A program made the position numbers and the translations under genes. Shown one piece after another: positions 58,339 to 64,000 of a stretch of DNA of 64,000 nucleotides (position 1 is the stretch's first letter; each line of letters starts with the position of its first letter). The DNA is from Mikania micrantha (taxonomy: Eukaryota; Streptophyta; Magnoliopsida; Asterales; Asteraceae). The DNA is taken from positions 47,663,161 through 47,727,160 of the forward strand of contig CM018695.1 of the NCBI GenBank assembly GCA_009363875.1, in the 5' to 3' direction. The notes below the pieces were generated by a model. The model had not been told where the DNA came from. It ran no database searches and saw only the letters and a list, made by a program, of their open reading frames with translations.

Positions 58339-61232
58339 TGTGACAATCCGTCATTTTCGGATTAACCCCGTTAACCGAAAGTTAACGAAATCACAAAACT
58401 CGGTTGCTGAACCTTGTAACTTAAAAGGTTCGCTGGACACTAGATCAGAAGCAGAAGGCTTATTTGGGCTGTATAGATTGCAGGCCCAATCCTACTTTTA
58501 TGAGGCCCAATCTCTATAGTACAACTTCCTATTCGGCCCAAGTGGATTAACCCAGCCCAATGATATCCTCTTCGGCCCAACTTGTGACAATTCGATATTT
58601 TGGTTTAACTTCCTTAACCAAAAGTTAACGAAATCACATGAAACCAAACAATATTAAATTAAAAAGGGATTAAATTGAATAAATAAGTTATATAACACTT
58701 AAACTACAAAGATTAAATTATAATTTCATGAAATACTATATTGAAAATCAAAACAATAAGGATTAGGGGTATATTTTAATTAAAATTTATAATTTTGACT
58801 TTGAGAAGTCAAAATTCGTCATATATAATGAGGAAACCAAGAACCCAATGTAAATTCGAGCTAATAATCAAATTAAACGGTTATTAATCGTTACTATGAT
58901 GATAATTATCATCAATTGCACGTTTAATTGCATGAATAATATCGAATTGAAACAAATAGCCACTCACAAGTCGAAACCGTCAACTACAATCATTAAGATC
59001 ATATAACGCGACCTTAATCGACCAAATTTCTACTCTAAAATCCTTAGTCGGTCCCTTTAGTGTCTGTTTCACATTTCAATTAGAAGCAAGAAGCTACGGG
59101 AAGGAGATTTGGACCAAGGGTCGGCCGAAACTCAACCTAAAAGTCGAATCACTTCAAATGGGCATCAAACAAGGTAATAATCTATTCCTACAGTACCTAA
59201 AAGGTCCGATTAAGGATAAACCAAACTCAATTTCGGGTTCTAAAAGCAAATTATACGATTTAGATTCTAGGGTTCTTACTAGAAAACGATTTGGGGATTT
59301 TTACGAAATTGAAATTGTTAATCAAATTGAAACCTATAAGCAGCTTCGGAATATCATTTTAAAGGAAATCTCTATGACCATTGTATCACATTATAACGAA
59401 TTCATCAAGTTCATATGCTAGGGTTCTTGAGTTAAAGTGTTTTGGGGGTTTCGATCAAAACAAGTTTAAGAAACAAATTAAATTATATAAACAGATTCAG
59501 AGTATTGCGTTTAATGAAAAACCCATCTCAATTTAAGGTTAAAATAACGATTTGTATTATCTCGAGTTCTAGGGTTTATAGATGAAAACGAATTGGGGGA
59601 TTTTGATTTAAAGAAACTCGAAAATGAAATTAAATAACACAGAAGGGTTCGAAATTCTTTGTTTAATAAAACCCCCATGAATTTACAGATTTAGGTAAGT
59701 GAATTTAACCAATTCGAATCAAGAGTTTGATAGTCATGTTCGAATCTCTTGGATGTACTATTTCTGTCGATTTATTTGAATGATAATCAAATTAAATCCA
59801 TGCCTGAACTCGTTCGGATGTTTGGAATAAAAGCCCTTTGGGTTTGGGATCAATCGGGTTCAAATGGTGGACCCATTTGGGCTTGATGGCTTCGGTTTGG
59901 AGTTATCAAAGGGGACTGGGGTTTCTGTAGGTTAAAATAATTAATTCAGGATTCATGTTGAGAAAACAAAAGCAGAGGAGCTGGTTTGAACCTAGGGAAC
60001 TTGTCTGGGAGGTCATGGGTTCGACCCCATGCCTCACCCGTTTTTGGACTAAAAACCTATTTTAGTAATTTTATCATAAGTTGTCCGTTTCAACTTCGAT
60101 TTAGTCCGTTCGTATTTCGTTGGAATCAGAATTTCATTCCGAACAAAATAAAATAATAAAATTTATATTTTAAGCCGAAAACAAAATCGCGTATAATTAC
60201 GCTTAATTAAATAAAATCATAAACTATTATATGATTTTATTAAATGATTTCAAAGTTACGCGTACATACGTATGCACGTTTCTAACAAATTTAACATACG
60301 TGTGTTGACACGTATGTGATTACACACATTAAGCGACATCCCGAATAACACAACGTTATTGTTTAAACACAGATTATTCGTAGAGGATTATCTACGCGAC
60401 TGCATGTGTGTTTGATCATTCTACTTACAATCAAAGGTGCGTACATGACCCTTTTCTACTTTTACTGTTTTGGGGGAGAAAACATGCACAAACAAACACT
60501 TTTAGACACATATCACTTGCAAGAGTTAGCTGTTTACTATAAGTGCGATCATAGCATAACAAGCCTAACATTATCGAACCGTTTAGTTTGCCGTAGTGCA
60601 AAGCGTGGTAGTTGAAGATAGATCTATTAGGTTTGACAAACCTCACTTGGTAGATAGCATCTACGCAAGTGTTTGACTAGCCAATTCACATTATTATTGT
60701 TTGTGCTAGACAATAGTGGAAAGGCAACCAACATTAAAACAGTCAGCTTCGGTGTCGACCGCTTATGTAAATAGTACAATGACTAGCTATCATGACTATG
60801 CAATGTGTGTTATGTGATCAACAAACATGTGATTTCAAACAGTTGTTTCAAACAGTTCTATTTACTTTGATAAACCTGTGTGTGCACCAACCTTTGTGTT
60901 GACTATGCTTGCGTGTTTTCTCAGGACGCTAAGGTACGAGATTCAGCAGGCAGGGACTAGGAGATCGAGTCTCATGCATCAATTACATTTCAGTTGTTTT
61001 GAATTTGGTTATTTAAAACATTGACATTGTAATTTACATTTGTGGTAAACATGATATTGGTTTACTTTTACAAACGCTTCCGCAACGTTAAAACTCTGAA
61101 ATTTTACAACTAAGACCAAAGTTTATGTTTGAAAAGCATATAGAGGTCTTCGCTATGTCTAATGATCTGAGATCCTGGTTTGTCACGTCCCAAACGGTAT
61201 GATTCCGTTAGTTGAAATTTGGGGGTGTGACA
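58339..61232 (+). mobile_element. 3' LTR of element B
   Basis: Collinear with 49354-52242. It includes the internal repeat of the LTR start (58582-58640), the TATA candidate and a tRNA-like segment (about 59974-60033). Ends GGGGGTGTGACA before TSD TGTTT. Confidence 0.93.
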
Positions 61233-61997
61233 TGTTTCAAATGATCCATACAGACTTACACTACTATTTTAGGATTTTAATAGTGTGCAATAGTTCTAGA
61301 AGGTCAAAACTTAAACTCTAAGCAATATCAAGACGATTATTCCTTTAAACTTTAGGTGAAAAACTATCTTTGATTCCAACCTCTATATATTATCATTTTG
61401 ACTAGCTAAGACATCAATTGAATAATTCTATACTCCCTATTTACATTTTTTTACTTTTGAGATGTTACATATGCCAGTATTCAAAAATCTAAGTTATAAT
61501 ATAATCAAATTCTATAGATGCAATACCTTTGGTCTATTTGAACTTAATTGCAAACTAGTAGGATATGCATGCTAGAGTTTAAACTTTGTAATCCAATTGA
61601 ATTGTATCAGTTTTCTTAAGCATACTATATAAATTGTCTGAGTTAATCACCAACTATGCACATAGTTGACAAAATCTTTATTTTTCATATGTAACAGGTT
61701 AGGTGGATGTGATGGTGAAGACAAAGGATATGTTTATGCTAGTAGACCTAGTTTTAAATTTAAACAATGTTATACTATTTAAATCTAGTTAATTCTTTAA
61801 TACAATGTTCAGAATTTCATTTGTAATTGTTTGTTTATTCAATTCTTGTCATGTAACTTGAGTGTAATGAATGAAATGTTTGTATTGTTAATAATGGATG
61901 TTATAATTCTTCAAACATATTAATAGCACCATGAGCTAACGAACAGTTGAGCTCGCGCCCCGAAGTATTCCGCCTTGGGTTGGGGTGTGACATATGT

Positions 61998-64000
61998 GAC
62001 TTTTCCAAAGACTCACTCTCACACTTCTGCATCACCTTATTCTTCATCTTCTTCACACTTTCAAAATCACAACAACACTCGGGAGACAGCTCACATTGTA
62101 CAAAACTCTCCTCCTAATGTACAATATGTACAAGCTGCTAATGGCAGCATGTACCACCTCACTCTTGCTCCAGTTCAGATTGTTGCCCCATCTCCTACTT
62201 AAATAAACACACCAAGCTCTATTATCTTGTCTTCATCATCTAGTTAACCAGCTCTTTTCACACAAGAGTATGTAGACTGGAGCAGCATGCCTGATGTGTA
62301 GTCTACGCCCTCATCACTGCTGAGCCAACAGAATTTGCTCTAATGGCTGTTCGTGAAAACTCCACCCCTTCTGATCAACCTGAAGCAGAATCTCCTGATG
62401 CGTACGTATCCTCCTCTACCCTTGAAAATCTATGCACTAATGCGCGCATTGATGCATTTGCAAAATAAAGAAAGCCAATATGTTGCTACAACAACAGAAC
62501 CAAGAGCTTCAGCAACTATTGGCTAATAAAAATTTAGAAGTAGAAAAGTTAATATAGAATAAAGATAGTTAAATTTCGGTCTTAAAAACTAAAAAATCTA
62601 ACCTACAAGCATTATTTGATCTGCAACATGAAAAATATTCCGCTTGTAGATTTGAACTGGCTCAAACTAAAGTCAGCTGTGAAAAGTGGGTTGAGTCCTG
62701 CAAAGGATTCAGGATGCTTCTGAGTAAACAAGTTCATAGTAAGGCTAAGTTTGGAATCAGGTACAATCACAGTAGTCCTACAGAGGAATATGCCTCGATT
62801 GATAGTAATGTGAATGAAAATGTGTCCGAACCACTATCCCCCTCCTTTCTTCCTGATGTAATGCGAGCAATAAAGAACACACTTCCTAGGGTGTATCAGT
62901 CTGGACAATTTTCAAAGTTTGTATACCCACTAATACAAGCTTGGAAAAACCAGAAGAAACACACCTGGAAAATGTTCATAACAATAACTCTTCTGAACTA
63001 GCTGGGATTGCTCCAGCCGTGAGCTATACTCAAAGTTCAGAAGGTAAAACACAACATTAAACCTCTGATAATCCTAAGGCCAATCTTGACAAAGGAAAAA
63101 GGCCCATGGTTGATATCAAATTTCCTTCTTCTAATCCTCACCCTCCTTACCAAATGATGAAGGATAACAAGACATTCATCCCAAACTACTCCTCACTATC
63201 TCCTGCCTACTTGAAATGTTTCAAGTACAATCATTCCACAGAAAATTACAGGACAAAAATCCTTTGGAGAAAATAAGAGATATACTAAAGGCTGAAAAGT
63301 TGAAAGCTAAACAGGCTTTCTTCGTCTAAAGGGAATCCCCCTAATAAAATGAAGAAGTCCAAGAACGCAAGTATACAATTAGCTGACAGCACAATAAGAC
63401 CAAACACTCATCCATCCTTCCACTCACCTCCTCCCCTACTTGCGTCTCCCAGGCCATCAATTCTTGGTACACCATCTTCCTACCTAATGGAGATCCCCGC
63501 TTCTTATTCTCCAGCTATTGTGAACCTTCCCTCTGTGGATTCACAGATCAATATCTTGCATCAAAATCAGCAACAACTGATTCAAAGGATGCAGAAATTG
63601 ATGAATAATGCACAACAAAACAAATAAATTCTTGAAATGTTTTTCTTCTATTCTCTTTTCTTCTAAAATAAACAATAACCCATATCTAACCTGATGCATT
63701 TGATCCTCAATGTGCAGAGAGCTTTTTCAAACCAAAATCACCTATGGTATGTGGACAGTGGAGGCTCTAGGCATATGACAGGATGTAGATTCATTCTAAA
63801 TAACTTCATTCCAAAGAATGGAGGATTTGTTTCCTTTGGAAATAATGCAAAGGGTTGGATAGTTGGGTCTGGTTCTGTCCTTAGTGGAAAATTGCACTTT
63901 AAGGATGTCAGCTTAGTTGAAAACCTCGAGTTTAATTTCTTAAGTGTTTCTCAATTAGCAGACAAAAACTGTAGTTTATTTTTCACCAAGGACAGCTGTA
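61998..64000 (+). pseudogene. Copia H gag C-terminal part and start of protease/pre-integrase
   Basis: The frame from 24298 continues here (VTFPKTHSHTS). Up to about 63650 it is a low-complexity and coiled-coil region (LLQQQNQELQQLLANKNLEVEKL; LFDLQHEKYSACRFELAQTK) with many stops and frame changes, for example TAA 62200-62202. From about 63700 the frame reads WYVDSGGSRHMTG, the copia protease-adjacent/pre-integrase motif where the usual Cys after DSG is Gly, then LSVSQLADKNCSLFF, open to the window edge. Integrase, RT and the 3' LTR lie outside. Confidence 0.82.

Larger units (their letters stand above)
49354..61232 (+). mobile_element. Ty3/gypsy chromovirus-like element B, pol degenerate
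   Basis: 11,879 bp with perfect TSD TGTTT (49349-49353, 61233-61237). LTRs 49354-52242 and 58339-61232 (2,889 and 2,894 bp) differ by roughly 1-3 percent by eye. Same architecture and same LTR ends as A, but most LTR sequence differs from A. Contains a PBS with changes, an extra ORF, gag, and a pol with several stops and frame changes. Confidence 0.95.
24299..61992 (+). mobile_element. Composite LTR retrotransposon D (LARD-like), carrying A, B, E and F
   Basis: Ends TGTAATCCCCAGG (24299) and ..GGGGTGTGACA (61992), with a perfect TSD TATGT (24294-24298, 61993-61997). The 5' LTR is 24299-31561, the 3' LTR 47204-61992; net lengths without insertions are about 3.1 and 2.9 kb. The PBS is at 31565 and the polypurine tract at about 47191-47203. 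The internal region without A is about 3.6 kb and holds no recognisable gag or pol, so D resembles a large retrotransposon derivative moved by another element's proteins. LTRs differ visibly in microsatellite length and by an internal deletion of a few hundred bases in the 3' copy (near 61530). Confidence 0.88.
47204..61992 (+). mobile_element. 3' LTR of D, interrupted by element B
   Basis: Parts 47204-49353 and 61238-61992 match the 5' LTR. Compared with it there is a longer (AAT)n tract at 47540-47640, a TA-to-CA microsatellite at 47398-47434, and a deletion near 61530. Confidence 0.88.
20170..64000 (+). mobile_element. Copia element H (host of the nested insertions), right end beyond window
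   Basis: It starts with the LTR at 20170 (TGTTGG), has a PBS at 23025, gag from 23262, then protease/pre-integrase sequence near the window end. It is interrupted by solo LTR G in its LTR and by composite D between 24298 and 61998. The reading frame at 24298 continues in phase at 61998 after removing D and one copy of TATGT. Own sequence in the window is about 3.9 kb; the rest of pol and the 3' LTR lie outside. Confidence 0.88.

Noticed and set aside
59158..59421. 87-codon frame in the element B 3' LTR, possibly a host exon captured by the LTR
   Set aside because: The other LTR carries the same sequence without the ATG, no domain is recognisable, and the region is plain LTR sequence.
1..64000. 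A new non-transposon biological system or a host gene cluster
   Set aside because: All longer frames resolve to CACTA, copia or gypsy proteins or repeat artefacts. The novel-looking parts are features of the elements themselves (pre-gag ORFs, duplicated stem-loops, LTR tRNA-like segments).

Overview
This is a 64 kb piece of a large, repeat-rich flowering-plant nuclear genome, probably a eudicot. An Asteraceae-type genome would fit, but the sequence alone does not prove it. I find no host gene. Nearly every recognisable sequence is a transposable element, and many sit inside one another. Almost all long reading frames are transposon proteins, their relics, or chance frames in LTRs. I fixed boundaries by eye from terminal motifs (TG..CA, CACTA/CACTG), target-site duplications (TSDs), primer-binding sites (PBS) and comparison of repeat copies inside the window.

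Layout. 1-1290: 5' end of a minus-strand copia element (gag start, leader, PBS, LTR). 1291-4192: a large decayed LTR, minus sense. 4193-7497: remains of a CACTA transposon (TNP2-like pseudogene, fold-back element split by a hAT-like insertion with a perfect 8-bp TSD, GC-box subterminal repeats, CACTG terminus). 7498-9751: AT-rich spacer with a 93-bp tandem duplication and a tRNA-derived SINE. 9752-18515: a complete CACTA (En/Spm) element, 8,764 bp, TSD GTG, with a two-exon TNP2-like transposase carrying one in-frame stop and an apparently intact five-exon TNPA-like gene whose last intron holds a 182-bp tandem array. 18516-20169: a second relic of the decayed LTR family, with a GCTCG-rich hAT-like remnant.

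20170 to the window end is one copia element (H) stretched by insertions. Its 5' LTR holds solo LTR G (TSD TTTTG). Its gag is cut at 24298/61993 by D, a 37.7-kb composite (TSD TATGT). D has a PBS, a polypurine tract and LTRs but no gag-pol, like a large retrotransposon derivative (LARD). D's 5' LTR holds solo LTR E, which holds solo LTR F. D's internal region holds A, a full-length minus-strand chromovirus-like Ty3/gypsy element (TSD CATCA). D's 3' LTR holds B, a related plus-strand element with a broken pol (TSD TGTTT). The copia reading frame resumes in phase after D. The order of insertion is therefore H, then D and G, then A, B and E, then F.

How the parts work together: A has a nearly complete gag-pol plus an extra upstream ORF and is the best candidate helper, although its chromodomain is frameshifted. 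B and D keep cis signals but lack a working pol, so they probably moved in trans. The observations most worth a second look are a duplicated stem-loop plus polypurine module behind pol in A and B, with an apparent compensatory base change; tRNA-like Pol III-box segments inside three LTR families; an unrelated coiled-coil ORF in the same pre-gag position of A and B; and the same fold-back hairpin directly upstream of TNP2 in two different CACTA elements.
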